Of a stretch of 64,000 nt of DNA, positions 48,192-58,508 are shown piece after piece. The notes beneath the pieces were generated by a model. The model had not been told where the DNA came from. It did no database searches and saw only the letters and a list, made by a program, of their open reading frames with translations. The stretch covers positions 8,716 through 72,715 of the forward strand of contig QBWF01000002.1 in the NCBI GenBank assembly GCA_003283665.1, given 5' to 3'. Origin of the DNA: Prochlorococcus sp. AG-315-I14 (GTDB lineage Bacteria; Cyanobacteriota; Cyanobacteriia; PCC-6307; Cyanobiaceae). Position numbers and translations under genes: made by a program. Within the stretch, counting starts at the first letter, position 1, and every line of letters starts with the position of its first letter.

Positions 48192-49019
48192 TTGATAACT
48201 AGTCGACGCAACCCCATAGTTCGTAGGTTGCGGTCTCTTGCAAAAAAAGAAGGAAGAGAGGAACATTCATCTCTATTGTTAGAGGGCACTCATCTTCTTG
48301 AGGAGGCTTTAAAAACTGATTTCTTACCTAAGGAGATTGTTGCTACTATTCTCTGGCTTGATAATCATCAAGAACTTGTAAGTAAGATATCATCTGAAAT
48401 TTCATTCGTTTTAGTGAGCAAAGATGTTTTGGAGGCATCTTTGACAACTGTTAATCCTGATGGGGTTGCTGCCGTTTTCCCTTTATCGGGATTACCTCAG
48501 CAGGATAAAAAGCCGAAACATATTTTAGCTTTGGATCGTATCCAAGACCCTGGAAATATGGGGAATTTATTCCGTTCAGCTCTAGCAGCTGAATATGACA
48601 TGATTTGGTTAGCTTCAGGTGCAGATCCCTTAAATCAAAAAGTTCTAAGATCATCAGCTGGCGCAGTTCTTCGTTTGCCTTATGAACGAGTTGATAATGA
48701 TTCTTCTTCTTGTGTTGAAACTCTTGTTAATAAACTAAGAATTGCAATTGATGATAATTATCAAGTAATTGGAACAAGTTTGCCTAATAAGAAAACTGAT
48801 AAAATCGTTTTGCCATATTGGGATTTGGACTGGGAACTCCCAACTGTATTGGTTCTTGGCAATGAAGGATCGGGTCTCCATCACTTACTTAAGGCTTGTT
48901 GTACGACGCTTGTGACTTTGCCTCATAGTCCTTTAGTTGATTCTTTAAATGTCGCATCTGCAGCAGTTCCGCTGTTGTTGGAGCTACAAAGAGTAAAAAT
49001 GGGTAAGGGTATGTTTTGA
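48192..49019 (+). CDS. TrmH/SpoU family RNA 2'-O-methyltransferase
   Basis: A 275-residue SPOUT enzyme. The three family blocks are RIQDPGNMGNLFRSA, VLVLGNEGSGL and SLNVASAAVPLLLEL. The N-terminal substrate-binding domain (ITSRRNPIVRRLRSL, then LLEGTHLLEEAL) is like the RlmB/TsnR group, so rRNA is the likelier target, but tRNA is not excluded. The start is TTG 48192. The lpdA gene follows within a few bases. Confidence 0.92.
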   Translation: MITSRRNPIVRRLRSLAKKEGREEHSSLLLEGTHLLEEALKTDFLPKEIVATILWLDNHQELVSKISSEISFVLVSKDVLEASLTTVNPDGVAAVFPLSGLPQQDKKPKHILALDRIQDPGNMGNLFRSALAAEYDMIWLASGADPLNQKVLRSSAGAVLRLPYERVDNDSSSCVETLVNKLRIAIDDNYQVIGTSLPNKKTDKIVLPYWDLDWELPTVLVLGNEGSGLHHLLKACCTTLVTLPHSPLVDSLNVASAAVPLLLELQRVKMGKGMF

Positions 49020-49024
49020 AAACC

Positions 49025-50467
49025 GTGAGTGAAATGATGTTTGATTTTGATTTAATTGTCATCGGGGCTGGTTATGGAGGCTTTGATGCCGCAAAACATG
49101 CGGCCGAAGCAGGTCTTAAAGTCGCAATCATTGAAGCAAGAGATATGGGCGGGACCTGTGTTAATAGGGGCTGTGTTCCTTCTAAGGCTTTGTTAGCAGC
49201 CAGTGGAAAAGTTCGTGAATTAGCTAATGCTCCTCATCTTGCTCAATTTGGCATTCATTCAGCACCAGTCAGATTTGAGCGCAAGAAAATTGCTGATCAT
49301 GCAATAAATTTAGTGGAAACTATTCGAAAAAATTTAACTAAAACTCTAGAAAGATCTGGTGTTGAGATACTTCGAGGTGAAGGACGATTGGAGGGGGTTC
49401 AGAAGGTTGGTTTAAGAGAAACAAATGGAGTGGATAGGATTTTATCTGCTAAAGATGTCATTTTGGCGACAGGATCAGATCCTTTTGTCCCCCCTGGTAT
49501 TGAAGTTGATGGGCGAACGGTTTTTACTAGTGATGAAGCAATAAATTTAGAATGGTTGCCTAGGTGGATAGCTATTGTGGGAAGTGGATATATAGGCTTG
49601 GAATTTGCAGATATTTATACGGCTTTAGGTTGTGAAGTCACAATGATTGAAGCTTTAGAAAAAGTAATGCCAACTTTTGACCCTGACATTACAAAGATTG
49701 CTTCAAGAAATCTAATTCAAAATAGAGATATTGAAACTCGTGCTGGTGTATTAGCAACCAAAGTTGTCCCTGGTTGCCCTGTTGAAATAGAGCTTTCAGA
49801 TGTAAAGAGTCGTGAAATGATTGAGGAGCTTCAGGTTGATGCTGTGTTAGTCGCAACTGGGCGTATTCCATCAAGTAAAAATCTAAATTTGCAATCTCTT
49901 GGAATTGCAACTAATAGAGGTTTTATTCCAATTGATGATGAGATGAGGGTTCTAGTTAATGAAGTTCCAATCCCAAATCTATGGGCAGTTGGAGACGTTA
50001 CTGGGAAATTAATGTTGGCACATACTGCTGCGGCACAAGGAACTATCGCCGTCGAAAATATTCTAGGAAAATCAAGAAAAATTGATTATCGAAGCATTCC
50101 TGCTGCAACTTTTACTCATCCTGAAATTAGCTCTGTTGGACTTTCTGAAAAAGAAGCAAAAGATCTTTCAGCAAAAAATAGCTTTGATCTTGGTATCGTG
50201 AAAAGTTATTTTAAGGGTAACTCTAAAGCTTTGGCAGAGTTGGAGAGCGATGGTTTATTGAAGTTGCTTTTCAGGAAGGATACTGGAGAGGTTCTTGGGG
50301 CTCATATTTTCGGCTTACATGCTGCTGATTTAATACAAGAAGTTTCTAATGCAATTTCTAGAAGACAACGAGTTAATGACTTAGCAAAGGAAATTCATAC
50401 CCATCCAACACTAAGTGAAGTCGTGGAAGTTGCTTATAAACAGGCTTCTCTACAATTAAATAATTAA
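49025..50467 (+). CDS. lpdA: Dihydrolipoamide dehydrogenase (E3)
   Basis: FAD enzyme shared by 2-oxoacid dehydrogenase complexes and the glycine cleavage system. It shows IVIGAGYGGFDAAKHAA, the redox disulfide GGTCVNRGCVPSK, the NAD site VGSGYIGLEFA and the C-terminal active-site HTHPTLSE. I chose GTG 49025 (MSEMMFDFD), though TTG 49016 overlaps the previous stop. pdhA, another part of the pyruvate dehydrogenase complex, lies 8 kb away. Confidence 0.95.
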   Translation: MSEMMFDFDLIVIGAGYGGFDAAKHAAEAGLKVAIIEARDMGGTCVNRGCVPSKALLAASGKVRELANAPHLAQFGIHSAPVRFERKKIADHAINLVETIRKNLTKTLERSGVEILRGEGRLEGVQKVGLRETNGVDRILSAKDVILATGSDPFVPPGIEVDGRTVFTSDEAINLEWLPRWIAIVGSGYIGLEFADIYTALGCEVTMIEALEKVMPTFDPDITKIASRNLIQNRDIETRAGVLATKVVPGCPVEIELSDVKSREMIEELQVDAVLVATGRIPSSKNLNLQSLGIATNRGFIPIDDEMRVLVNEVPIPNLWAVGDVTGKLMLAHTAAAQGTIAVENILGKSRKIDYRSIPAATFTHPEISSVGLSEKEAKDLSAKNSFDLGIVKSYFKGNSKALAELESDGLLKLLFRKDTGEVLGAHIFGLHAADLIQEVSNAISRRQRVNDLAKEIHTHPTLSEVVEVAYKQASLQLNN

Positions 50468-50532
50468 TAATTATTCAATAAGTTAATTTTGAAAATGTTT
50501 ATTTCTAGAAAATCATTCATTAATTTTTAATT

Positions 50533-51420
50533 ATGGAAATCAGAAGGCGACCACCAAATCCAAGTATCAAAGTAGCAAACTTAGAATATGCAATTCCTCA
50601 TCCAGATTCAAAACCTAAAAGTATATTAGAAGAAATTGTTTGGGAAAAGGATCGAGAAGTTGAGATAGCAAGAAATAAGGTTCCATTGGAAGATCTTAAA
50701 AAGAAGATTAAGGGTTTACCAGAAACAAAGAATTTTATAGAAGCATTAAAAACTAGTAAAACTAAGCCTGCTCTAATAGCAGAGATTAAAAAGGCGAGTC
50801 CAAGTAGGGGAATTATTAGAGAAAACTTTGATCCTAAATTGATATCAAAAATGTATCAGGAGGGTGGAGCAGATTGTATATCTGTGTTAACTGACAGGAA
50901 ATTTTTTCAAGGTGGTTTTGATGTCTTGGCTGAAGTTAGAAAGGAAGTTCAAATTCCTATACTCTGTAAAGATTTTATTATTTATCCCTACCAACTTTAC
51001 CAAGCAAGGGCTTCAGGCGCAGATGCCGCGCTTTTGATAGCAGCCATTCTTACAGATATGGACCTGAAATATTTATCAAAAGTCGCAGAAAGTTTAGGAT
51101 TAAAAACTTTAGTAGAAGTTCATAATTCTGATGAGTTAGATAGAGTACTTAATCTGGGTACATTTCCGCTTATAGGTATTAACAATAGAGATCTAAAGAC
51201 TTTTAAAACTAGTATTAAAGTTACCAAATCTTTGGCTGAAAGTTTTTCCGACCGTATTCAGAATCAATCTATAACCTTAGTAAGCGAATCAGGTTTGTTT
51301 AATCGCAATGATTTGAATATGGTGAGTAGTTATGGTGCTCATGCTGTTTTGATTGGGGAAGCTTTAATGTCTCAGAATGATGTTGAATTAGGAGTCAAGA
51401 AAATGATTGGAAATCTTTAG
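50533..51420 (+). CDS. trpC: Indole-3-glycerol phosphate synthase
   Basis: Tryptophan synthesis, closing the indole ring. The TIM barrel shows [39 protein letters not shown] (read as two blocks), IGINNRDL and LVSESGL. An N-terminal extension of about 35 residues ([20 protein letters not shown]) makes it 295 residues, longer than the bacterial norm; I believe this is usual in cyanobacteria. The start is ATG 50533. Confidence 0.95.
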   Translation: MEIRRRPPNPSIKVANLEYAIPHPDSKPKSILEEIVWEKDREVEIARNKVPLEDLKKKIKGLPETKNFIEALKTSKTKPALIAEIKKASPSRGIIRENFDPKLISKMYQEGGADCISVLTDRKFFQGGFDVLAEVRKEVQIPILCKDFIIYPYQLYQARASGADAALLIAAILTDMDLKYLSKVAESLGLKTLVEVHNSDELDRVLNLGTFPLIGINNRDLKTFKTSIKVTKSLAESFSDRIQNQSITLVSESGLFNRNDLNMVSSYGAHAVLIGEALMSQNDVELGVKKMIGNL

Positions 51421-51430
51421 AATAATTAAT

Positions 51431-51808
51431 TTAACTAGGGATTACTCTCTCAACGATGCCTACTATTTCACTTGCCTTGATTAATCCAAATTGACGACTA
51501 TCGGAACTTGAATATATATTGTCACCTCTCAATTCAATACCATAAGTATTAATACTGTGAACCCTTTTTATGATTAGCTTCTTGTTGATTGTTGGATGAT
51601 TTGCAATAACAATATCACCAGTTTTTAATTGAGCCTTTTTTCTTATTAGGTTTTTATAAACAATTAGATCTCCTTCTCTAAGGGTGTTTTCCATTGAGTT
51701 ACCGACAACACGTAAATGTTGTCGGTAACCACAAATCAAGGAAAGTAATGTACCTAAATTTGCTTTCTTGAAAAGATTCTTATCAGCTTGCTGTAACCCA
51801 ACTATCAC
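51431..51808 (-). CDS. sodX: Nickel superoxide dismutase maturation protease (S26 signal-peptidase-like)
   Basis: A 125-residue peptidase that likely removes the leader of the NiSOD precursor. The catalytic Ser lies in RVVGNSMENTL, and the general-base Lys in KLIIKRVHS. A membrane helix typical of signal peptidases is not evident. The start is GTG 51808, inside the end of sodN (26-base overlap), so the two are translated together. This pairing is the standard sign of the NiSOD system. Confidence 0.93.
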   Translation of the reverse strand: MIVGLQQADKNLFKKANLGTLLSLICGYRQHLRVVGNSMENTLREGDLIVYKNLIRKKAQLKTGDIVIANHPTINKKLIIKRVHSINTYGIELRGDNIYSSSDSRQFGLIKASEIVGIVERVIPS

Positions 51809-52253
51809 TTCTACCTTTTGATGCCCAAAACATTGAATGGATCTTCTTCACAGCTTCTAATAACTCTTCAGCTTTACCTTGATCTATATTTACTTTACAA
51901 GCGCTACAAAGTTTTGCTGCTTTCCAGAAAGTATCATGAAGCTCTGGATAAGTTGATAAATGCTCTGGCTTGAAGTAATCAGTCCAAAGTATTAAAAGCT
52001 CTTTCTTCGCTTTCTGGGACTCCACTTCTTTGATTGCCACGAAGCGAGAAAAAGTATTTTGATATGCTGAAATTGAAGCTTGATCGTTGCCTGCAGGATT
52101 AAGAGCAAGAAGTTTTTTTGTCATAGATAAAACTGCTTCCGCTGCAACTCTTGCTGAAGCAGGATCGTATACTCCACAAGGTCCGTCACAATGAGCATGA
52201 ACGGACTTAGATGGAATTTGCTTGAAGATTGAGGAAAGTGTAATGCTCAACAT
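51783..52253 (-). CDS. sodN: Nickel superoxide dismutase precursor
   Basis: Removes superoxide using nickel instead of iron or manganese, which spares iron in the open ocean. The Ni-hook HCDGPCGVYDP follows a 20-residue leader ending in VHA, with the His 21 of the precursor becoming residue 1 after cleavage. The rest is the four-helix bundle (SARVAAEAVLSMTKKLL). It has 156 residues from ATG 52253. sodX follows and overlaps it. Confidence 0.97.
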   Translation of the reverse strand: MLSITLSSIFKQIPSKSVHAHCDGPCGVYDPASARVAAEAVLSMTKKLLALNPAGNDQASISAYQNTFSRFVAIKEVESQKAKKELLILWTDYFKPEHLSTYPELHDTFWKAAKLCSACKVNIDQGKAEELLEAVKKIHSMFWASKGRSDSWVTAS

Positions 52254-52346
52254 CTGAGAATAATTTAAAACTTTTTTAGAGATTAATGGCGATTATCCAC
52301 TATCGCCATAGGTTCTGTTCAGGCTTTCTAATATTTCAAGAATGAA

Positions 52347-52949
52347 TCACTTCACATCCAATAATTCCACTTCAAAATTCAAAATCGAATTAGGGGGGAT
52401 TGGACCAATGCCTCTACTTCCATAACCAAGTTCAGGAGGGATGATTAATCTTCTTTTGCCCCCAACTTTCATGCCTGCAACACCTTCATCCCACCCTTTT
52501 ATAACCATTCCTGCTCCTAGAGAAAATTCAAAAGGTCCTCTTCCATAGCTACTATCAAATTCATCACCATTCTCAAGTGTTCCTTTGTAATTCACTGAGA
52601 CTCTTGTTCCTGCAATTGCTTCTTGCCCATCACCAATAGAAAGCTCTGTGATTTTAAGTCCAGTTGAGGTTGTTTGGGATGTCCCTATTTCGGCTGCATC
52701 ACCAAGAGGAGAACTATTTGAGGTCGATTTGTCTGAAGCCATAATGAAAAGTGTTGGGTTCGGGTCCTCTGGATCTAATTCAAAAGGATTATTTACGATT
52801 TCTTTGGTTATTGTGCTTTGCCTTAGATCAGCTTGCATTGGAAGCTCGCTTTGCAAGGCGGATACTGTAGTTGGGGAAATTATCTGGCTGATCACTGCGA
52901 TGATCAAGCAGCTAACAAAAACAGAAAAGCTGATTAAGATTTCTCTCAC
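52347..52949 (-). CDS. FKBP-type peptidyl-prolyl isomerase, exported or anchored
   Basis: A 200-residue protein. A hydrophobic N-terminus (about residues 5-30) acts as a signal or anchor, followed by a 60-residue linker and one FKBP domain: [39 protein letters not shown] and IPPELGYGS. It probably folds proteins in the periplasm or thylakoid lumen. The start is ATG 52949. sodN lies downstream on the same strand, 93 bases away. Confidence 0.93.
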   Translation of the reverse strand: MREILISFSVFVSCLIIAVISQIISPTTVSALQSELPMQADLRQSTITKEIVNNPFELDPEDPNPTLFIMASDKSTSNSSPLGDAAEIGTSQTTSTGLKITELSIGDGQEAIAGTRVSVNYKGTLENGDEFDSSYGRGPFEFSLGAGMVIKGWDEGVAGMKVGGKRRLIIPPELGYGSRGIGPIPPNSILNFEVELLDVK

Positions 52950-53079
52950 AGGAAAATCAATTAGTAATCAAAAATATTCTTACAGATGAATACCCAAATT
53001 AGTTTTATTTAAATGAAATCCAATAACTTAAAAAGGAAGTGAAAAATTACACAAGGGGGTTTTTATATAAATTAGAGTT

Positions 53080-54615
53080 ATGAAAAACATATATTTTACT
53101 TTCTTTAAAGCTTTTTTAGGAGGAGGACTTGCAGGAATAACGCTTGGAGAGGGATATGGATTATTTATGCCATTTGCAATTTCATTACTATGGTCTGTTA
53201 GTCGTTATCCATGGGCAGGATTTTGTTGGGGTTCTGTTGCAATTTTATTAAGCCATAAATGGTTATTAGCTCTTCATCCAATTAGTTGGATAGGCGTAAA
53301 TCCAGATTTAAGTTTGCCTATAATTATGATGGTTTGGCTTTTTTCTGGTGTCTTTGGAGGTGCCTTGGTTGGAATTTGGTCTCTTTTAAGAAATAAATTT
53401 AATTTTGATCGGTTTTTATCTCATTATAAATTTGAGAACAAAATTATCTACGCAATTTTTTTATCTTCTATTTGGGGGTTAGGAGAAGAAATACTCTCTA
53501 GAGGTCCTTTGTTTTGGATAGGAATTGGATCAAGTTTATTGCCAGATGATAGGTATCTTGCTGGATTAGCTAGATTATTTGGTACAGGAGGCTTAGCAAC
53601 TATTCAGTTGATGATTGGATGGTGGATATGGCAAATTATCATTGGTTTTGAATCTAAGAAAAATTTAAAGAAATTTGTTCTTCTGGGTTTCGGTTACATT
53701 TTCATAGCTCATTTCATAGGGTTTTTGTTATTGATTGATTTTCCTGATATTGGAAAACAAAAGGTTGCCTTATGGCAAACAAATATCCCTATTAGGAAAA
53801 AATTTAATAAGGAAGAGATAAATTCTTTGCCATCTAAAGTAAATCGAGCTCTTAATTATGCAAGTGATCTGGATGCATCTTTTTTAATTGCTCCAGAAGG
53901 GACATTACCTTTAAATCAATCTTCGATTGAGAATTTACCTATAAATTTCTTATCAGGGGGATTTAGGAAAGTAAGAGGTTCTCAAAGAAGTTCATTGCTT
54001 GTGTTTGATTCAGAGGAAGAGACTTTTTCGGTTGCACTTGATAAATATAGGCTGGTACCTTTAGGAGAATGGATCCCGGGCTTTACTGCAAAGTTTTTTC
54101 AAAGTGGTCTTTCTGCTGTTGGGGGGCTTGATAGTGGTGAGCCGTCAAGACTTTTAAAATGGGAAGGCCCCTCCTTGGCAGGGATTATTTGCTATGAATT
54201 GAGTAATGGGAGTGCTATCGCTAACGCAGTACGAGGAGGAGCAGAATGGATTCTGGTAATTGCAAACTTAGATCCTTATCCAATTTCTCTTCAAAAACAA
54301 TTTTTATCCATTGCTCAACTTAGAAGTATAGAAACAGCAAAAGATTTAATTAGTGTTGCAAATACGGGACCTACTTCTTTGATTCAAAGTGATGGGAAAA
54401 TTGATAAACTTTTTCCATCTAATCAAGAATTAATTGAATCAGTAGAACTCTCTCTAAATAATAGAAAAACATTCTATACAACTTTTGGTGATGCGCCTTT
54501 AATCTTGACTCTTTGTATTAGTTTTATAAGTCTTATTCGATTAAATAAATCTCATCTAAGAGATGTTTATTTAGCCGATACGATTCCTCCTCCAAGAACA
54601 AAGTCTCCACAGTAA
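53080..54615 (+). CDS. lnt: Apolipoprotein N-acyltransferase-like protein
   Basis: Adds the third acyl chain to lipoproteins. About six membrane helices in the first 225 residues lead into a carbon-nitrogen hydrolase domain. The Glu-Lys-Cys triad is visible: [10 protein letters not shown] (Glu), [15 protein letters not shown] (Lys) and [10 protein letters not shown] (Cys). It is shorter than some relatives in its loops but complete at 511 residues. The start is ATG 53080. The last 49 bases overlap the convergent mnmA. Confidence 0.88.
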   Translation: MKNIYFTFFKAFLGGGLAGITLGEGYGLFMPFAISLLWSVSRYPWAGFCWGSVAILLSHKWLLALHPISWIGVNPDLSLPIIMMVWLFSGVFGGALVGIWSLLRNKFNFDRFLSHYKFENKIIYAIFLSSIWGLGEEILSRGPLFWIGIGSSLLPDDRYLAGLARLFGTGGLATIQLMIGWWIWQIIIGFESKKNLKKFVLLGFGYIFIAHFIGFLLLIDFPDIGKQKVALWQTNIPIRKKFNKEEINSLPSKVNRALNYASDLDASFLIAPEGTLPLNQSSIENLPINFLSGGFRKVRGSQRSSLLVFDSEEETFSVALDKYRLVPLGEWIPGFTAKFFQSGLSAVGGLDSGEPSRLLKWEGPSLAGIICYELSNGSAIANAVRGGAEWILVIANLDPYPISLQKQFLSIAQLRSIETAKDLISVANTGPTSLIQSDGKIDKLFPSNQELIESVELSLNNRKTFYTTFGDAPLILTLCISFISLIRLNKSHLRDVYLADTIPPPRTKSPQ

Positions 54616-55784
54616 AAAACTGCTGCTTGGCCAGGTGTGATTGAAAATTGAGCTTCTTTAAATCGAATTTCATACCTAGAAGTAATTTTTTTAGGATCTT
54701 TTGAATTGAAATCCAATGGTATTAATTCAGCTTTTACAGCAGAACTTCTATATCTAATTTGAACTTCTATTTCTATCGGGCTTAGAGGTGCTTTTATTGA
54801 TACCCAATTTACTTCTTCTACAAAACAATTTGACTTACCAGAATCGGATCTTGGGGCTACAACAACTTTATTTAAGGAGGCATCTATTTGTATTACATGC
54901 AATGGCACTTCCCAGGCAATACCCAGACCTTTTCTTTGTCCTATTGTGAAATGTTGAATTCCATTATGTGATCCTATTAATGTTCCATCTTTAAGAACAA
55001 TATCTCCTTTCTTAGGAGGAATATACTTATCAATAAATGCATGCATTGATCCATAATGTTCTGCAAGACAAAGGTCTTGACTCTCTGGTTTGTTAGCAGT
55101 TTTTAATGAATGTTTTAATGCTTCTATTCTTGTCAGATCTTTAGTTAACTCTCCAAGGGGGAAAATTGACTTTCCTAAGATATCTTGGGAAAGATCATAT
55201 AAGAAATAGCTTTGATCTTTTTTAGGGTCTTTACCTCTTAAAAGTTTATGTCTATTTAACCCATCTCCGGGAAGGTTGTTTGTCTCAAAGGCTTCATCGG
55301 AGTATTTTATACGTGCATAATGACCAGTCGCAATCTTATTAAACTCTTTATTGGTTTCTACCCATTTTAGCATCTCTGAAAACTTAACAAATTTATTGCA
55401 GCGTGAACATGGTAAAGGGGTAATTCCTTTTTCATAACCTTCTACTATGTTATTAATTATTTCTTTTTCAAAGATATCTTTTGAGTCTATTATGTGATGC
55501 TTAATTCCCAGTTGTTCGCATATACCTGCTGCATCAATCAATCCATCTGAACAGCATGAACCTTTACCTTTCATTAGCCACAAAGTTAATCCCACAACTT
55601 CCCAACCTGCTTCACACAGAAGTGCTGCAGTTAATGAGCTGTCTACACCACCAGAGAGTCCAACTACAACTGAATGATCACCAGAAAACTTTTTCAGTGA
55701 ATTTAACGTATTTGCAATAGTCGATTCAGATGACAAATTGGATAGGACTTCTTTTGTTTCTTTGATATTCACAGTCATGGGCAT
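54567..55784 (-). CDS. mnmA: tRNA-specific 2-thiouridylase MnmA
   Basis: Adds sulfur to the wobble uridine of Lys, Glu and Gln tRNAs. The PP-loop [16 protein letters not shown], the ATGHYARIK segment and the catalytic Cys in [10 protein letters not shown] are present. The N-terminal 40 residues are an extension before the core. It has 405 residues from ATG 55784 or 403 from ATG 55778. The start is only two bases from the nnr start on the other strand if both ATGs are used. Confidence 0.95.
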   Translation of the reverse strand: MPMTVNIKETKEVLSNLSSESTIANTLNSLKKFSGDHSVVVGLSGGVDSSLTAALLCEAGWEVVGLTLWLMKGKGSCCSDGLIDAAGICEQLGIKHHIIDSKDIFEKEIINNIVEGYEKGITPLPCSRCNKFVKFSEMLKWVETNKEFNKIATGHYARIKYSDEAFETNNLPGDGLNRHKLLRGKDPKKDQSYFLYDLSQDILGKSIFPLGELTKDLTRIEALKHSLKTANKPESQDLCLAEHYGSMHAFIDKYIPPKKGDIVLKDGTLIGSHNGIQHFTIGQRKGLGIAWEVPLHVIQIDASLNKVVVAPRSDSGKSNCFVEEVNWVSIKAPLSPIEIEVQIRYRSSAVKAELIPLDFNSKDPKKITSRYEIRFKEAQFSITPGQAAVFYCGDFVLGGGIVSAK

Positions 55785-55786
55785 TA

Positions 55787-57379
55787 ATGCGAGCTTTTAT
55801 TCATAGTGGGCTTGGTTGCTGTTTGAATTTGAACTGGCCTAAATCTGATGCAAGTCATTTAATTGTTTCTGGTAAACAGATGCAGACTATAGAAAAAGAA
55901 ATTCTTTCTAATGGGATGCCTGTAGAGGCTTTGATGGAGAAAGTTGGAAATGAAATTTCTTCATGGATTCTAGATAGACAAAGTTTGATTGAAAAAGGAG
56001 CAGTTTTCCTAGTAGGCCCTGGTCATAATGGAGGAGACGGACTTGTTGTCGCAAGAGAGCTTTATCTAGCTGGAGTTGATGTCTCTATTTGGTCCCCTTT
56101 CACAATTAAAAAGGACTTAACTTTAAGACATCTTAATTATGCAAAATGGATTGGTATTAGAATTTTGCAACATCAGCCCCAATTGGATCCAGATGTTTTG
56201 TGGATTGAAGCATTATTTGGATTGGGGCAAACCAAAGCTATACCTGAGCAGATCATTGATCTATTAATTTCTAAGCAGAAAATCAGTTCAAATAAGTTGA
56301 TTAGTATCGATGTCCCTGCGGGTTTGTGTGCGGAAAGTGGTAAAGCAATATCAAAAAAAGCTTGCAAAGCTAATTCAACATTGACTATTGGACTTTATAA
56401 ATCTGGATTGATTCAAGACTCGGCTCTCAGTTTTGTGGGGAATTTAGAAAGAGTTGATTTAGGTATCCCAGAAAAGGTTCTGGTTGGTCTGTCAGGAAAT
56501 CAGCCTTTAAGGATTTCTTTCTCAGACTTGTTAACTTTTAATTGGCCAAAACCTGAAAAAAATAAAAGTAAATATCAGAGAGGGAGAGTTTTAGTTATTG
56601 CTGGTAGTCATAGGTATAGAGGTGCTGCATCTCTTGCCTTGCAAGGGGCTTTAGCAAGTGGGGTTGGGAGTGTTAATGCAGTTTTGCCTGAAATCGTTTC
56701 CACTGGATTGTGGAGCGTTTTCCCTGAAGTTGTATTAGCGGGAGAATTAACTAATCACTCTGATGGATCGTTGAATTTAACTAATATTTTAGAGGAATTG
56801 GACTTGGAAAAGTTTGATTCTATTTTGATTGGGCCTGGAATTGGAGTTCCAGAAGGGATAGATATTTTCGGCAATACATTGCAAAACTTCAAAGGTTTAC
56901 TTGTACTTGATGCTGATGGCATCAATCGCCTTTCATGTACTACTCGAAGTTGGAAATGGCTTTCAGAAAGAGAAGGTCCTACTTGGATTACACCACACAT
57001 TAGAGAATTTGAGAGGCTTTTCCCGTCCATAGATTCTTCAAACCCCCTTAAAGCTGCAATGGAAGCTGCCAAAATCAGCGGTACATCGCTAATCCTAAAA
57101 TGTGCTCATAGTGTGATTGCTGATCCTGGAGGAAGAACTTGGCAAATAGGGCAAGTAGATTCAAGCGTTGCAAGAACAGGATTAGGAGATGTTTTGGCTG
57201 GGTTTATATCTGGAATGGGTGCTTTGGGATTTGCGACTAATAAAAATTGCAGTACTGATTTACTTGCTGCCTCAGCGCTAATGCATGCATATGCGGGAGC
57301 ATCCTGTAAAAAGGGAAGCAATGCTAGTTCTATTTCTCAGTTTTTAAGTGAATCAGTCAAAAGATCGAAACGCCTTTGA
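55787..57379 (+). CDS. nnr: Bifunctional NAD(P)H-hydrate epimerase / ADP-dependent dehydratase
   Basis: Repairs damaged NADH and NADPH hydrates. The N-terminal YjeF epimerase domain has [18 protein letters not shown] and SIDVPAGL; the C-terminal NnrD domain has [35 protein letters not shown] and [12 protein letters not shown]. It has 530 residues from ATG 55787, though family members usually begin near HLIVSGKQM, so TTG 55823 could be the true start. Confidence 0.94.
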   Translation: MRAFIHSGLGCCLNLNWPKSDASHLIVSGKQMQTIEKEILSNGMPVEALMEKVGNEISSWILDRQSLIEKGAVFLVGPGHNGGDGLVVARELYLAGVDVSIWSPFTIKKDLTLRHLNYAKWIGIRILQHQPQLDPDVLWIEALFGLGQTKAIPEQIIDLLISKQKISSNKLISIDVPAGLCAESGKAISKKACKANSTLTIGLYKSGLIQDSALSFVGNLERVDLGIPEKVLVGLSGNQPLRISFSDLLTFNWPKPEKNKSKYQRGRVLVIAGSHRYRGAASLALQGALASGVGSVNAVLPEIVSTGLWSVFPEVVLAGELTNHSDGSLNLTNILEELDLEKFDSILIGPGIGVPEGIDIFGNTLQNFKGLLVLDADGINRLSCTTRSWKWLSEREGPTWITPHIREFERLFPSIDSSNPLKAAMEAAKISGTSLILKCAHSVIADPGGRTWQIGQVDSSVARTGLGDVLAGFISGMGALGFATNKNCSTDLLAASALMHAYAGASCKKGSNASSISQFLSESVKRSKRL

Positions 57380-57535
57380 ATGTTTTGAAATAAACATTTA
57401 CAAGTCGGAGACTGGTTTGTTCATTGGCAATTGTTACCGTTTTGACACCAGAATCTGAAGCCTTCATGAAACCTTGGCGTATTTGCCATTTTTAGTAGGA
57501 AAGTCTTACCACTTTAAGTTCGGGTTCAAGAAACA

Positions 57536-58477
57536 ATGGTTTCATCAGCACCCAAAACTGCCGACTCACAAAAACGACGCAGTAGCGATCCAATTAGTTG
57601 GTATCTTTCTTCAATAGGAAGGGTGCCTCTTTTGACGCCTGCAGAAGAGATTGAACTTGGTAATCAAGTTCAAACGATGATGGGTCTTACTGAAGATGGG
57701 CAAATAAAAGAGGAAAGCAAAAACTTTACTTCTCATCAACGCAGATTGATTCGAATAGGAAGACGAGCTAAAGAAAGAATGATGAAAGCGAACCTTCGCC
57801 TTGTAGTGAGTGTTGCAAAGAAATACCAAGGTAAAGGTCTGGAACTACTTGATTTAGTTCAAGAAGGATCTCTAGGCTTAGAAAGGGCTGTAGAAAAATT
57901 TGATCCGACGCGTGGTTATAAGTTTTCTACTTATGCTTTCTGGTGGATCAGACAAAGCATGACAAGAGCAATAGCTTGTCAATCCAGAACTATTCGTCTT
58001 CCTGTTCATTTGAGTGAACGTTTGGCAACTATTAGGAAAACAAGCTTGGATTTAGCTCATAAACTTGGTGCTATGCCTAGCCGACTTGAAATAGCTGAAG
58101 CAATGGAGATTGAGGTTGAAGAACTTGATTCTATTTTGAGACAAGCTTTAACAACTAGTAGTCTTGATGCACCTGTAAATGGAGATGAAGGTAGAAGCTT
58201 TTTGGGGGATTTAATAGCTGATAGTTCTGCAGAAGAACCTTTGGATAAAGTTGAGCAAAGAATTCACCAAGAACAGCTTGGTCGATGGTTAAGTCATCTA
58301 AGTGAACAAGAACAGCATGTTATTAGACTTAGGTTTGGTTTAGAAGGTAATGAAAGGCATACGCTTGCTGAGATAGGGAGATTATTGCAAGTCTCGCGTG
58401 AAAGAGTTAGGCAAGTTGAGTTGAAAGCACTACGCAAGTTGAGGAACCTTACAAGAAAGCTTCCAAGTGGCATTTAA
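57536..58477 (+). CDS. RNA polymerase sigma factor, group 2 (RpoD-like)
   Basis: A 313-residue sigma-70 family factor. Region 1.2 (DPISWYLSSIGRVPLLTPAEE), region 2 (NLRLVVSVAKKYQGKGLELLDLVQEG, then FSTYAFWWIRQSMTRAI), region 3 and the region 4 helix-turn-helix (LAEIGRLLQVSRERVRQVE) are complete. The short N-terminus without region 1.1 points to a non-essential group 2 sigma rather than the housekeeping SigA. It likely serves stress or dark responses. The start is ATG 57536. Confidence 0.92.
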   Translation: MVSSAPKTADSQKRRSSDPISWYLSSIGRVPLLTPAEEIELGNQVQTMMGLTEDGQIKEESKNFTSHQRRLIRIGRRAKERMMKANLRLVVSVAKKYQGKGLELLDLVQEGSLGLERAVEKFDPTRGYKFSTYAFWWIRQSMTRAIACQSRTIRLPVHLSERLATIRKTSLDLAHKLGAMPSRLEIAEAMEIEVEELDSILRQALTTSSLDAPVNGDEGRSFLGDLIADSSAEEPLDKVEQRIHQEQLGRWLSHLSEQEQHVIRLRFGLEGNERHTLAEIGRLLQVSRERVRQVELKALRKLRNLTRKLPSGI

Positions 58478-58498
58478 TTAAATTCTCTGAATTTAATT
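58476..58498. terminator. Possible bidirectional terminator hairpin
   Basis: AATTAAATTC (58476-58485) and GAATTTAATT (58489-58498) form a perfect 10-bp AT-rich stem with a TCT loop, starting inside the stop codon of the sigma factor gene. It lies between convergent genes (the sigma factor and pdhA). The poor GC content weakens it as a terminator; it may also be just a palindrome. Confidence 0.4.
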
Positions 58499-58508
58499 GG
58501 TTACTTTA

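Noticed and set aside
57442..57447. TTGACA before the sigma factor gene as a -35 box
   Set aside because: No acceptable -10 box lies at the right spacing (CATGAA only).
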